A stretch of DNA of 64,000 nucleotides, from positions 33,798 through 97,797 of the forward strand of contig NZ_JH815514.1 in assembly GCF_000297775.1 (NCBI RefSeq). Reading direction: 5' to 3'. Source of the DNA: Sutterella wadsworthensis 2_1_59BFAA. GTDB lineage: Bacteria > Pseudomonadota > Gammaproteobacteria > Burkholderiales > Burkholderiaceae_F. The notes beneath the pieces are model-generated. The model was not told the origin of the DNA, made no database searches, and saw nothing but the letters and a program-made list of their open reading frames with translations. The first letter of the stretch is position 1; each line of letters opens with the position of its first letter. Made by a program: the position numbers and the translations under genes. This document shows positions 1 to 7,417 of the stretch, piece after piece.

Positions 1-186
1 TTCGGCAAGAACCTCAGGGGCTATGTGCAGGGCATCATTGCAGCCGCGGACTTTAAGATCAACACCTCTGTACTTGAAGGTGTCAACAATAAAATCAAGC
101 AAATTAAGCGACGAGCTTATGGCTTCCGAGACGATCTGTACTTTTTCTTAAAAGTCAAGGCCGCGTTCCACGGACTTCCGAGATGA
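1..186 (+). CDS. ISL3-family transposase, C-terminal fragment (cut by window edge)
   Basis: The reading frame is open from base 1 to a TGA at 184-186 and encodes the last 61 residues of a transposase. The stretch TSVLEGVNNKIKQIKRRAYG followed by FRDDLYFFLKVKAAF is the typical C-terminal end of ISL3-family DDE transposases. The rest lies upstream of the window, so completeness is unknown. The element abuts the 3' side of dnaJ, with only about five bases between its stop and the dnaJ terminator U-tract. No terminal inverted repeat could be assigned. Confidence 0.8.
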   Translation, partial: FGKNLRGYVQGIIAAADFKINTSVLEGVNNKIKQIKRRAYGFRDDLYFFLKVKAAFHGLPR

Positions 187-190
187 ACCT

Positions 191-226
191 AAAAAAAGGC
201 ACCCGTCCGAAGGCGTGTGCCCTTTT
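191..226 (-). terminator. Intrinsic terminator of dnaJ
   Basis: On the minus strand GGCAC and GTGCC arms enclose a loop and are followed by seven T. It lies 35 bases past the dnaJ stop. It could also act as the boundary with the adjacent insertion sequence. Confidence 0.65.
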
Positions 227-260
227 CGGCGATCGCATCAGGGAGGTCCCTGACGGCGCC

Positions 261-1412
261 TTACTTGAAGAAGCTCTTCATGCGGTCGAAGAAACCCTGC
301 GTCTTGGGATTGTGCTTGTCGCCGCCTTCCTTGAGGGAGGCGTCGAACTCGCGGAGCAGGTTCTTCTGCTTGGTGGAGAGGTTGACGGGCGTCTCCACGG
401 AGATGTGCAGGAAGAGATCGCCGGGCTCGCCCGTGCGCAGGTTCTTCACGCCCTTGCCACGCAGGCGGAAGGTCTTGCCGGACTGCGTGCCTTCGGGCAG
501 CGTGATGCGCGATTCGCCCTCAAGGGTCGGAACCGTGAGTTCGCCGCCGAGCGCCGCCGTCACGAAGGAGACGGGAAGCTCGGTGTGAAGGTCGTCGCCG
601 TCGCGCGAGAAGATGTCGTGCGGCTTGACCGAGATCTCGATGTAGAGGTCGCCCGACTCTCCGCCGTTCATGCCCGGCTCGCCACGGCCCGACATGCGGA
701 TGCGCTGGCCGTCGTTGATACCGGCGGGAATCTTGACCTCCACGACCTTGGTCGTGCGGATCTTGCCCACGCCCTGGCAGTTCGGGCACGGATCGGAGAT
801 GATCTGGCCGGAACCATGGCACTTCGGGCAGGTCTGGTGGACCTGGAAGAGACCGTTGGAGACGCGCACGGCGCCATGGCCCTGACAGGTCGGACAGGTC
901 TTCCTAGACGTGCCGGGCTTGCAGCCCGTACCGTGGCAGGACTGGCACTCGTCCCAGGCGGGCACGCGGATCTCCATCGTGCGGCCCATGGCGGCGTCCT
1001 CAAGCGAGATTTCCAGCTCGAAGCGCACGTCGTTGCCGCGGATGCCCTGCTCGCGGGCGGCACGGCCGCCGCGCATGCCGCCACCGCCGAAGATGTCGCT
1101 GAAGATGTCGCCGAAGGCGCTCTGGAAGTCGGCGCCGTTCATGTTGCCAAAGCCACCGAAGCCGCCGGGACCGCCCGCAGCGCTGGGATCCACGCCCGCC
1201 TTGCCGTAGCGGTCGTAGGCGGCGCGCTTCTGGTCGTCGGAAAGCACGGCGTAGGCTTCACCGATTTCCTTGAACTTCTCTTCGGCGACCTTGTCACCCG
1301 GATTGCGGTCCGGATGGTACTTCATGGCCATGCGACGATAGGCCTTCTTGATGTCGTCGGCGGAAGCGTCCTTGCCGACGCCGAGCACCTCGTAATAATC
1401 GCGATCAGACAT
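261..1412 (-). CDS. dnaJ: Chaperone protein DnaJ (Hsp40)
   Basis: Co-chaperone that delivers unfolded clients to DnaK and stimulates its ATPase. The 383-residue product has the full type I layout. The J domain covers residues 1-70 with HPD at 33-35. A Gly/Phe-rich linker rich in GGFGGFG follows. Four zinc-binding CxxCxGxG repeats ([32 protein letters not shown]) lie near residues 155-215, then the C-terminal substrate-binding region. The start has AGGG eight bases upstream. It lies 160 bases downstream of dnaK and is probably co-transcribed with it from the dnaK heat-shock promoter. Length is normal and all key motifs are intact. Confidence 0.97.
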   Translation of the reverse strand: MSDRDYYEVLGVGKDASADDIKKAYRRMAMKYHPDRNPGDKVAEEKFKEIGEAYAVLSDDQKRAAYDRYGKAGVDPSAAGGPGGFGGFGNMNGADFQSAFGDIFSDIFGGGGMRGGRAAREQGIRGNDVRFELEISLEDAAMGRTMEIRVPAWDECQSCHGTGCKPGTSRKTCPTCQGHGAVRVSNGLFQVHQTCPKCHGSGQIISDPCPNCQGVGKIRTTKVVEVKIPAGINDGQRIRMSGRGEPGMNGGESGDLYIEISVKPHDIFSRDGDDLHTELPVSFVTAALGGELTVPTLEGESRITLPEGTQSGKTFRLRGKGVKNLRTGEPGDLFLHISVETPVNLSTKQKNLLREFDASLKEGGDKHNPKTQGFFDRMKSFFK

Positions 1413-1572
1413 TACCCAATCCCTGCGGGGAGCTACCCCGTCTTCTTTTTGATTTTTTCAAAACTCGAAAAGGGCCGGCATCGCGTGAGCGAACCGACCC
1501 TTCGTTTGATGCGCTGACTCAAGACCGAATCAGCCTGGGAGCCGGGGCTCCCGGATTGCCGTCACTCACGGA

Positions 1573-3489
1573 TTACTTCTTGACGTCCGTGAAGTCGGCG
1601 TCGACCACATCATCGTCGGCGGGCTTGCTGCCGGCGGCGTTGTCTTCCGGAGCGGCCTGCTGCTGGGCGGCGGCCTTGTTCATCTTTTCGCCGATCTTCT
1701 GAGCGGCGGCCATCAGGTTTTCGACGGCCTTGTCGATGGCGGCCTTGTCCTCACCCTTGACTTTCTCTTCAACCGTGCGGATGGCGTCTTCGCAGGCGGC
1801 GCGGTCGGCACCGTCCACCTTGTCGCCGAATTCCTTCAGGGTCTTCTGGACCTGGCTGACGGCGGCGTCGGCCTGGTTGCGGGCCTGAGCGAGCTCGGCG
1901 CGGCGGTGGTCCTCTTCCTTGTTGGCTTCGGCGTCCTGCACCATGCGTTCGATCTCGTCTTCGCTCAGCCCGGAGCTGGCCTTGATCGTGATGGTATTTT
2001 CCTTGCCGGTGGCCTTGTCCTTGGCGGCCACGTGAAGAATGCCGTTGGCGTCGATGTCGAACGTGACTTCGATCTGCGGCAAGCCGCGCGGAGACGCCGG
2101 AATGCCTTCAAGGTTGAACTCGCCGAGGAGCTTGTTGGAGGCAGCCATTTCGCGTTCGCCCTGGTAGACCTTGATGGTCACGGCCGGCTGGTTGTCTTCA
2201 GCGGTCGAGAACACCTGGCTGTGCTTCGTCGGAATCGTCGTGTTGCGCTTGATCATCGGGGTCATCACGCCGCCGAGCGTCTCAATGCCGAGCGTAAGCG
2301 GGGTGACGTCGAGCAGGAGCACGTCGCGGCGTTCGCCGGTGAGGACGGAGCCCTGGATGGCGGCGCCGATGGCGACGGCCTCGTCGGGGTTGACGTCCTT
2401 GCGCGGATCCTTGCCGAAGAATTCCTTCACGACGGCCTGAACGCGCGGCATGCGGGTCTGACCGCCGACGAGGATGACGTCGGTGATGTCGGACGTGGAC
2501 GTGCCGGCATCGCGCAGGGCCTTGCGGACCGGCTCGATGGTGCGCTGGACGAGGTCCTCGACGAGGGCTTCGAACTTGGCGCGCGTGACCGTGACGTTGA
2601 GGTGCTTCGGACCCGTGGCGTCAGCCGTGATGTACGGCAGGTTGATTTCGGTTTCCTGACGACTCGAGAGCTCGATCTTGGCCTTTTCAGCGGCGTCCTT
2701 CAGGCGCTGCAGGGCGAGAACGTCCTTGGAGAGGTCGACGCCCGTGTCCTTGCGGAACTCGTTGATCAGGTGGTCGACGAGGCGCTGGTCGAAGTCTTCG
2801 CCGCCGAGGAACGTGTCGCCGTTCGTGGAGAGCACTTCAAACTGCTTGTCGCCGTCAATGTTGGCGAGGTCGATGATCGAGATGTCGAACGTGCCGCCGC
2901 CAAGGTCGTACACGGCGATCTTGCGGTCGCTGCTGCCGCCCTTGTCCATGCCGAAGGCGAGCGCGGCAGCGGTCGGTTCGTTGATGATGCGCTTCACTTC
3001 AAGACCGGCGATGCGGCCGGCGTCCTTCGTGGCCTGACGCTGGGAGTCGTTGAAGTAGGCGGGAACCGTGATGACGGCTTCCGTGACAGCTTCGCCGAGG
3101 TAGTCTTCGGCGGTCTGCTTCATCTTGCGAAGGATTTCGGCGCTGACCTGCTGCGGAGCGAGCTTCTTGCCCTGAGCTTCGACCCAAGCGTCGCCGTTGT
3201 CGGCGCGCATGATCGTGAACGGCATCAGGTTGATGTCCTTCTGGACTTCGGCGTCGTCGAAGCGGCGGCCGATGAGACGCTTCACGGCAAAGAGCGTGTT
3301 CTTCGGATTGGTCACAGCCTGGCGCTTGGCCGGGGCGCCGACGAGCACTTCACCGTTGTCCATGTAGGCAACGATGGACGGGGTCGTGCGGGCGCCTTCG
3401 CTGTTTTCAATAACCTTGATGTTGTCGCCTTCCATCACGGCAACGGCCGAATTGGTGGTGCCAAGGTCAATACCAATGATCTTCGCCAT
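1573..3489 (-). CDS. dnaK: Chaperone protein DnaK (Hsp70)
   Basis: ATP-dependent cytoplasmic Hsp70 that binds exposed hydrophobic segments during folding and heat stress. The 638 residues begin with the nucleotide-binding signature [14 protein letters not shown] and carry the phosphate motif [11 protein letters not shown] near residue 195. The substrate-binding domain and helical lid follow. The acidic tail DADFTDVKK is typical of proteobacterial DnaK. It lies between grpE upstream and dnaJ downstream, all on the minus strand, and has its own sigma-32 promoter about 150 bases upstream. Length matches the family. Confidence 0.98.
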   Translation of the reverse strand: MAKIIGIDLGTTNSAVAVMEGDNIKVIENSEGARTTPSIVAYMDNGEVLVGAPAKRQAVTNPKNTLFAVKRLIGRRFDDAEVQKDINLMPFTIMRADNGDAWVEAQGKKLAPQQVSAEILRKMKQTAEDYLGEAVTEAVITVPAYFNDSQRQATKDAGRIAGLEVKRIINEPTAAALAFGMDKGGSSDRKIAVYDLGGGTFDISIIDLANIDGDKQFEVLSTNGDTFLGGEDFDQRLVDHLINEFRKDTGVDLSKDVLALQRLKDAAEKAKIELSSRQETEINLPYITADATGPKHLNVTVTRAKFEALVEDLVQRTIEPVRKALRDAGTSTSDITDVILVGGQTRMPRVQAVVKEFFGKDPRKDVNPDEAVAIGAAIQGSVLTGERRDVLLLDVTPLTLGIETLGGVMTPMIKRNTTIPTKHSQVFSTAEDNQPAVTIKVYQGEREMAASNKLLGEFNLEGIPASPRGLPQIEVTFDIDANGILHVAAKDKATGKENTITIKASSGLSEDEIERMVQDAEANKEEDHRRAELAQARNQADAAVSQVQKTLKEFGDKVDGADRAACEDAIRTVEEKVKGEDKAAIDKAVENLMAAAQKIGEKMNKAAAQQQAAPEDNAAGSKPADDDVVDADFTDVKK

Positions 3490-3639
3490 AGTGGTTTAAT
3501 CCTCTAAAAGAAAACCTTTCGTCCGAAACGTCGTCATCTTGAGGCGCGGCACATGGCACACGCAGGAGCGTTCGGACCGTTCAAAAACTAACGTGTCCGC
3601 AGGCGGAATCTCCTCAGCCTGCGAACGACCTTAATCCCT

Positions 3640-3667
3640 ATATGGGGATGCCCCCTTTTTTTTCAAG
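3640..3667 (-). promoter_or_regulatory. Sigma-32 heat-shock promoter of dnaK-dnaJ
   Basis: On the minus strand the -35 element CTTGAAA (3661-3667) is separated by 13 bases from the -10 element CCCCATAT (3640-3647). This matches the RpoH consensus CTTGAAA-N11-16-CCCCATNT at every defined position. The same layout precedes grpE. Confidence 0.92.
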
Positions 3668-3766
3668 CCTTCTGCCGAAGGTTTGTCAAAAATAATTACA
3701 TCCACCACCGCAAGGCCTTGCCCCGCAAGGGAAAAACATCACTTTTCCATTCTAAGGCCCATCAAG

Positions 3767-3796
3767 AAAAAAGGCGCCCCCCGACGGGACGCCTTC
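3767..3796 (-). terminator. Intrinsic terminator of grpE
   Basis: AAGGCGTCCC pairs with GGGGCGCCTT on the minus strand, followed by six T. It lies 28 bases past the grpE stop, between grpE and the dnaK promoter. Confidence 0.8.
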
Positions 3797-3823
3797 TGAT
3801 CAGAGCGGCTGTGTTCGGGCTTC

Positions 3824-4441
3824 TCAGCCCTGAGCGACGCTCACCATGGCGGGGCGCAGAACGCGGTCGGCGATCACCCAGCCGCGCTGGAAGACTTCGA
3901 CCACGGTGCCGGAGGCGACGCCTTCGGGAGCGGGCACCATCGCGATGGCCTGATGCTGGTGCGGATCGAACGCCTCGCCCTTCGGATCAACGGGTTTCAT
4001 GCCGGAGACGTCGAGGGCGTGCATGAACTGGCGGTACGTGGCGAGCATGCCTTCACGGACGGGGTTCTCCTCCTCATTCTTCGTGACCTCGAGGGCCTTC
4101 TCAAGGCTGTCGACGACGGGCAGCAGGTTTTCGGCAAACTTCTCGATGCCGAACTTGCGGGCCTTCTGAACCTCCTCGGAGGAACGGCGGCGGGTGTTTT
4201 CAAGCTCCGCCATGGCGCGCACGTAGAGGTCGTAGTGCTCCATCACCTTGGCTTCGGAGAGTTTCAGAGCCGTCTGAAGCGTTTCGATCGTCTGCTCGGG
4301 CGTTTCGGGCTGCTTGGCCTCTTCACCCGTACAGGCTTCCTTGCCCTCGCAGCCGCAGGCCTGGCCCTCTTCGGCGCACTTGCCCTGGCAGCAGCAGCCG
4401 GCTTCTTCCTTCACTTCCTGGTTCTGAGTATTTTCAGTCAT
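3824..4441 (-). CDS. grpE: Nucleotide exchange factor GrpE with Cys-rich N-terminus
   Basis: Releases ADP from DnaK. The 205 residues contain the long dimerising helix (about 50-110) and the C-terminal beta domain with the family signature around PHQHQAIAMVP and GTVVEVFQRGW. GGAG lies six bases before the ATG, and a sigma-32 promoter lies about 90 bases upstream. The unusual part is the first 40 residues, an acidic segment with seven cysteines at 16, 17, 18, 22, 29, 31 and 37. GrpE N-termini are normally disordered and Cys-poor. The catalytic part looks intact, so GrpE function is secure and the Cys-rich tail is unexplained. Confidence 0.96.
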   Translation of the reverse strand: MTENTQNQEVKEEAGCCCQGKCAEEGQACGCEGKEACTGEEAKQPETPEQTIETLQTALKLSEAKVMEHYDLYVRAMAELENTRRRSSEEVQKARKFGIEKFAENLLPVVDSLEKALEVTKNEEENPVREGMLATYRQFMHALDVSGMKPVDPKGEAFDPHQHQAIAMVPAPEGVASGTVVEVFQRGWVIADRVLRPAMVSVAQG

Positions 4442-4526
4442 ATGTCACTCCGTATGAGCGTCGCCAGACGCCTGGAAACTGGGTCGGCCCGGGAGTCCGC
4501 TCCGTGGGCCCAATAGATTGCTTCTT

Positions 4527-4554
4527 ATATGGGGACGGTGCGGCGTTTTTCAAG
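4527..4554 (-). promoter_or_regulatory. Sigma-32 heat-shock promoter of grpE
   Basis: On the minus strand CTTGAAA (4548-4554), a 13-base spacer and CCCCATAT (4527-4534) form a consensus RpoH promoter. Both boxes and the spacing are identical to the dnaK promoter. It sits between hemH and grpE, so grpE can be induced independently of hemH. Confidence 0.92.
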
Positions 4555-4577
4555 TCCGCTCATGCGCCGTCCGTGCG

Positions 4578-5618
4578 TCAGATCCAGCCCGCAGCCTCGC
4601 GCCTCACGATCGAGGCGTAGGCCTTCACCGCCTCGGGCGAGTCGTTGAGTGCGGCAATGTAGTGGAATTCCGCCCCTGCATCGTCCCTGAAGGCGGCCAG
4701 ATACTCGCGGCGAAGCTCGTCATCGATCTCCTCGATCGTCTCCAGACAGTCGGCAGCGAAGCCCGGACACACGACGTCGATGCGCGGCACGCCGGCTTCG
4801 GCCAGCTCCCTGACGCTGTCGATGGTATACGGACGAAGCCACTCGTCGCGGCCGAAGCGGGACTGGAAGCACACGCTCCACGCGCCCTCCTCAAGGCCGA
4901 GCCTTTCGGCGAGAAGCGACGCAGTGCGCAGGCACTGCGCCTCGTAGACGTCGCCGCGGTTGCTGCTTGCCTGTGGGATGCCGTGGAAGCTCATGACGAG
5001 GCGGCCGCCCGTGCTCACGGGAGAGCCGTGCTCGTCCCAATAGGCGCGCACGTGCGCGGCAAGCGCGTCGATGTAGGCGGGATCGTCGTGATAGTCGTGA
5101 ATCGTGCGCACCGCAGGCGCATCGACATGAGAAAGCTGGTATTCGCTCACGCCGTCCAGACAGGCCGCCGTCGTCTGGGAGGCATACTGCGCGAACATGG
5201 GCATGACGAGGACGCGGCCGACGCCGTCGGCCTTCATCCTGTCGAGGACGGACGCCGTCGACGGGCTGCCGTAGCGCATGGACCAGTAGACCGGAATCCC
5301 GAGCTCAGCCTCAAGCGCCCCGGCCGTGCGCCTCGTGTGCACGATGAGCGGCGAGCCTTCGTCGGTCCAGACGCCTCTGTATCGTTCGGCGGACTTCTTC
5401 GGACGCGTGCGCAGAATGATGCCGTGCAGAATCGGCCACCACTTCCATCGGGGAAGCTCGACGATGCGCCTGTCGCCGAGGAATTCGGCCAGATAGCGGC
5501 GGACGGCCTCTTCGGTCGGGGCGTCGGGGCTCCCCGTATTGATCAAAAGAAGCGCGATTTTGTTCGAATTAGCCATGGAACGGTGAGGTCTGGAAACGGA
5601 TTCGTGGTTGTACCCCAT
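4578..5618 (-). CDS. hemH: Ferrochelatase (protohaem synthesis)
   Basis: Inserts Fe2+ into protoporphyrin IX, the last step of haem synthesis. The 346 residues include the N-terminal ALLLINTGSPDAPT motif, the SFHGIPQ segment with the metal-site His, and a C-terminal VCPGFAADCLETIEEI motif, all characteristic of HemH. Two starts are possible. The ATG at 5618 has AAGG nine bases upstream and is preferred. The ATG at 5576 (product MANSNK...) has no visible ribosome binding site. The gene precedes grpE on the same strand, as in many betaproteobacteria. Another haem gene, hemG, lies at 24.5 kb. Confidence 0.95.
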   Translation of the reverse strand: MGYNHESVSRPHRSMANSNKIALLLINTGSPDAPTEEAVRRYLAEFLGDRRIVELPRWKWWPILHGIILRTRPKKSAERYRGVWTDEGSPLIVHTRRTAGALEAELGIPVYWSMRYGSPSTASVLDRMKADGVGRVLVMPMFAQYASQTTAACLDGVSEYQLSHVDAPAVRTIHDYHDDPAYIDALAAHVRAYWDEHGSPVSTGGRLVMSFHGIPQASSNRGDVYEAQCLRTASLLAERLGLEEGAWSVCFQSRFGRDEWLRPYTIDSVRELAEAGVPRIDVVCPGFAADCLETIEEIDDELRREYLAAFRDDAGAEFHYIAALNDSPEAVKAYASIVRREAAGWI

Positions 5619-5702
5619 TCTGGGACACCTTTCTTAAGGAACGCTTTTTCACGCCGCGCCGCAAAGGGCCTCGTCCGCAGTCCGTCCGCAGTCGTCATGA
5701 AC

Positions 5703-5736
5703 GAAAACAGCCGCCTAGGGCGTACCCTGGCGGCTG
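5703..5736 (-). terminator. Intrinsic terminator of the VUT transporter gene
   Basis: A perfect eight-base stem (CAGCCGCC/GGCGGCTG) with an inner four-base AGGG/CCCT extension is followed on the minus strand by TTTTCGTT. It begins 25 bases past the stop of the VUT gene. Confidence 0.75.
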
Positions 5737-5760
5737 CTGGAATCAGGTTGAGGTGCTTCT

Positions 5761-6315
5761 TCAGGCGGCCTGTGCGCGGCGGGTACTGCGCCACATGATG
5801 ATCATGGCGCCCGCAATAAGGCTCATCCAGAACTTGCCGATCACCTGACCCACGATGAAGTCAAGGGAGCCGAAGGCGAGCGAGAGGAAGATCACGGAGT
5901 CGACGATCGAGCCCACGAGGCCGGAGAGCACGATGGCCAGCGTCAGATGACGTTCGCGAAGCGGCGTGTAGACGGCAAAGTCGGCCAGCTCGGAGAAGAG
6001 GAAGGCGCAGGTCGAGCCGAGAATGATCGCGGGCTCGGAGAGAATGCCGGAGAGCGCGGCGCCTGCGGCAATCGCGACCAGCGTCCAGCGCTTGCCGAGC
6101 AGGCTCTGGACCGCGTCGCGCAGAATGAGCGCAAGACCGGCGAAGAGCACGGCGGACGGCGACATGATGCCGGGCCAGACGGGAATGAGGCAGGGGCTGT
6201 CGGGCGGACAGACGGTGCCGACGTTCATCACCACCCAGTTGCCTGCGGGAATGGTGAGGATGAAGAGAATGAGGCTGATGAGGCCGACGGTGCGGCCGGA
6301 CATGCTGAAAGGCAT
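5761..6315 (-). CDS. VUT-family membrane protein (possible queuosine-precursor transporter)
   Basis: A 184-residue, strongly hydrophobic protein with about five to six membrane segments. The stretches IPAGNWVVMNVGTVCPP, GAALSGILSEPAIILGS and SELADFAVYTPLRERH are typical of the VUT/YhhQ (DUF165) family, whose E. coli member imports queuosine precursors. The specific substrate here is not shown by the sequence. GGAG lies nine bases before the ATG. It is separated from the yheT gene by 88 bases and ends in a strong terminator. No preQ1 riboswitch could be recognised upstream. Confidence 0.8.
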   Translation of the reverse strand: MPFSMSGRTVGLISLILFILTIPAGNWVVMNVGTVCPPDSPCLIPVWPGIMSPSAVLFAGLALILRDAVQSLLGKRWTLVAIAAGAALSGILSEPAIILGSTCAFLFSELADFAVYTPLRERHLTLAIVLSGLVGSIVDSVIFLSLAFGSLDFIVGQVIGKFWMSLIAGAMIIMWRSTRRAQAA

Positions 6316-6403
6316 CTTGCGGGTCTCCAGGGGCTACCGGTCGGAAAGCCGGCGCTTGCCCAAAAGAAGGAATTGACGAGAGGCTGACACCCGGTCAGAC
6401 GGT

Positions 6404-7378
6404 TCAGCTGCCGGTGTCGAAGAAGCGCATTATACGTTGCGGCAGATAATTGATGTTGCCCGGAACCCGTCCTTGTGGAAATCCGATGTGTCCTCCCTCT
6501 TCGGGAAAATCTCCCGTGACGAAGGCGCTCATCTCGCCCGCCGTCGGAAGGCACCACGGCGGCAGGAACGGATCGTTCTTTGCATTGAGCAGCAGAAGCG
6601 GCACGCGCACGTCGGGGAGCACCGTCTTGGCCGAGCACTTCTGCCAGTACTCCATCGCCGAGCGGAACCCGTGGATCGGCCCCGTGTACGTGTTGTCGAA
6701 GTCGAACATCGTGCGGCAGGCCTTCACGTCCTCCTCGCGGATCACGTCGGGAAACTGCTTCGCCTTGAGCTCGAGCTTCTGGCGGAGCGTGTGAAGGAAC
6801 ATGTCGGCATAAAAAGTGTTGACTCCCTTGCTGATGCGCTCGCTGCCCGCCACGAGGTCGAGCGGTGCGCCCACCGAAACGGCCGCCGTCAGGAAGCCCG
6901 CGTCGGTTCCGCGGTCCCCGAGGTACTTGGCGAGCTGGTTGCCGCCGAGGCTCACGCCCACGGCCCTGAGCTCCGCGTCGGGGAAGCGTTCGTGCACGGT
7001 CCTGAGCACCCATTCGCAGTCGTCGCTGTCGCCCGCGAAGTAGGCGCGCGGAAGCCTGTTCATCTCGCCGCCGCAGCTTCTGAAGTGTGCGACGACGCCG
7101 CGCCAGCCGCGCTCGGTGCAGGCCGCCATCAGCGCTTCGGCATAGTGGCTGCGGCTCGAGCCCTCGAGCCCGTGGAAGTGCACAAGTACGGGCGCCGACG
7201 GATCGGCGGGCTCGGGCACGGCCCAGTCCCAGAGCATGAAGTCGCCGTCGGGAAGCTCAACCTTCTCGCGCCTGTACTCGATCGCGGGCCTCGGCATGAA
7301 CTTGGCGGGAATGACGGTCTGAAGATGACCGCCGGGACACCAGGACGGGGCTTTGTAATCAGGAACGACAATGGGCAT
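6404..7378 (-). CDS. yheT: YheT-like alpha/beta hydrolase
   Basis: A 324-residue predicted cytoplasmic serine hydrolase. HFHGLEGSS forms the oxyanion region, GVSLGGN carries the nucleophile Ser, an Asp is present in LLNAKNDPFLPP, and the His is in EEGGHIGFP. Together these complete a Ser-Asp-His triad. N-terminal GGHLQTVIP is a hallmark of the YheT/UPF0017 family (related to ABHD1/3 esterases). The natural substrate is unknown. ATG at 7378 is chosen because GGAG lies six bases upstream; an adjacent upstream GTG (7381) is less likely. It lies between glnE and the VUT gene on the same strand. Confidence 0.88.
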   Translation of the reverse strand: MPIVVPDYKAPSWCPGGHLQTVIPAKFMPRPAIEYRREKVELPDGDFMLWDWAVPEPADPSAPVLVHFHGLEGSSRSHYAEALMAACTERGWRGVVAHFRSCGGEMNRLPRAYFAGDSDDCEWVLRTVHERFPDAELRAVGVSLGGNQLAKYLGDRGTDAGFLTAAVSVGAPLDLVAGSERISKGVNTFYADMFLHTLRQKLELKAKQFPDVIREEDVKACRTMFDFDNTYTGPIHGFRSAMEYWQKCSAKTVLPDVRVPLLLLNAKNDPFLPPWCLPTAGEMSAFVTGDFPEEGGHIGFPQGRVPGNINYLPQRIMRFFDTGS

Positions 7379-7417
7379 CACATGCTCCGGTTGATGGAAA
7401 ATCGATCGTCCGACAGT

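Larger units (their letters stand above)
3490..3823 (-). promoter_or_regulatory. dnaK leader and grpE-dnaK intergenic region
   Basis: This 334-base spacer holds the grpE terminator at its upstream end, then the dnaK heat-shock promoter at 3640-3667, then an untranslated leader of roughly 140 bases with GAGGA ten bases before the dnaK ATG. No small gene or CIRCE element is seen. Confidence 0.6.

Noticed and set aside
3490-4577. CIRCE/HrcA operator at grpE or dnaK
   Set aside because: No TTAGCACTC-N9-GAGTGCTAA repeat is present; the sigma-32 sites suffice.
6316-6403. preQ1 riboswitch before the VUT-family gene
   Set aside because: A CCGG/CCGG hairpin is present, but the A-rich tail pairing with the loop that defines preQ1-I is missing.
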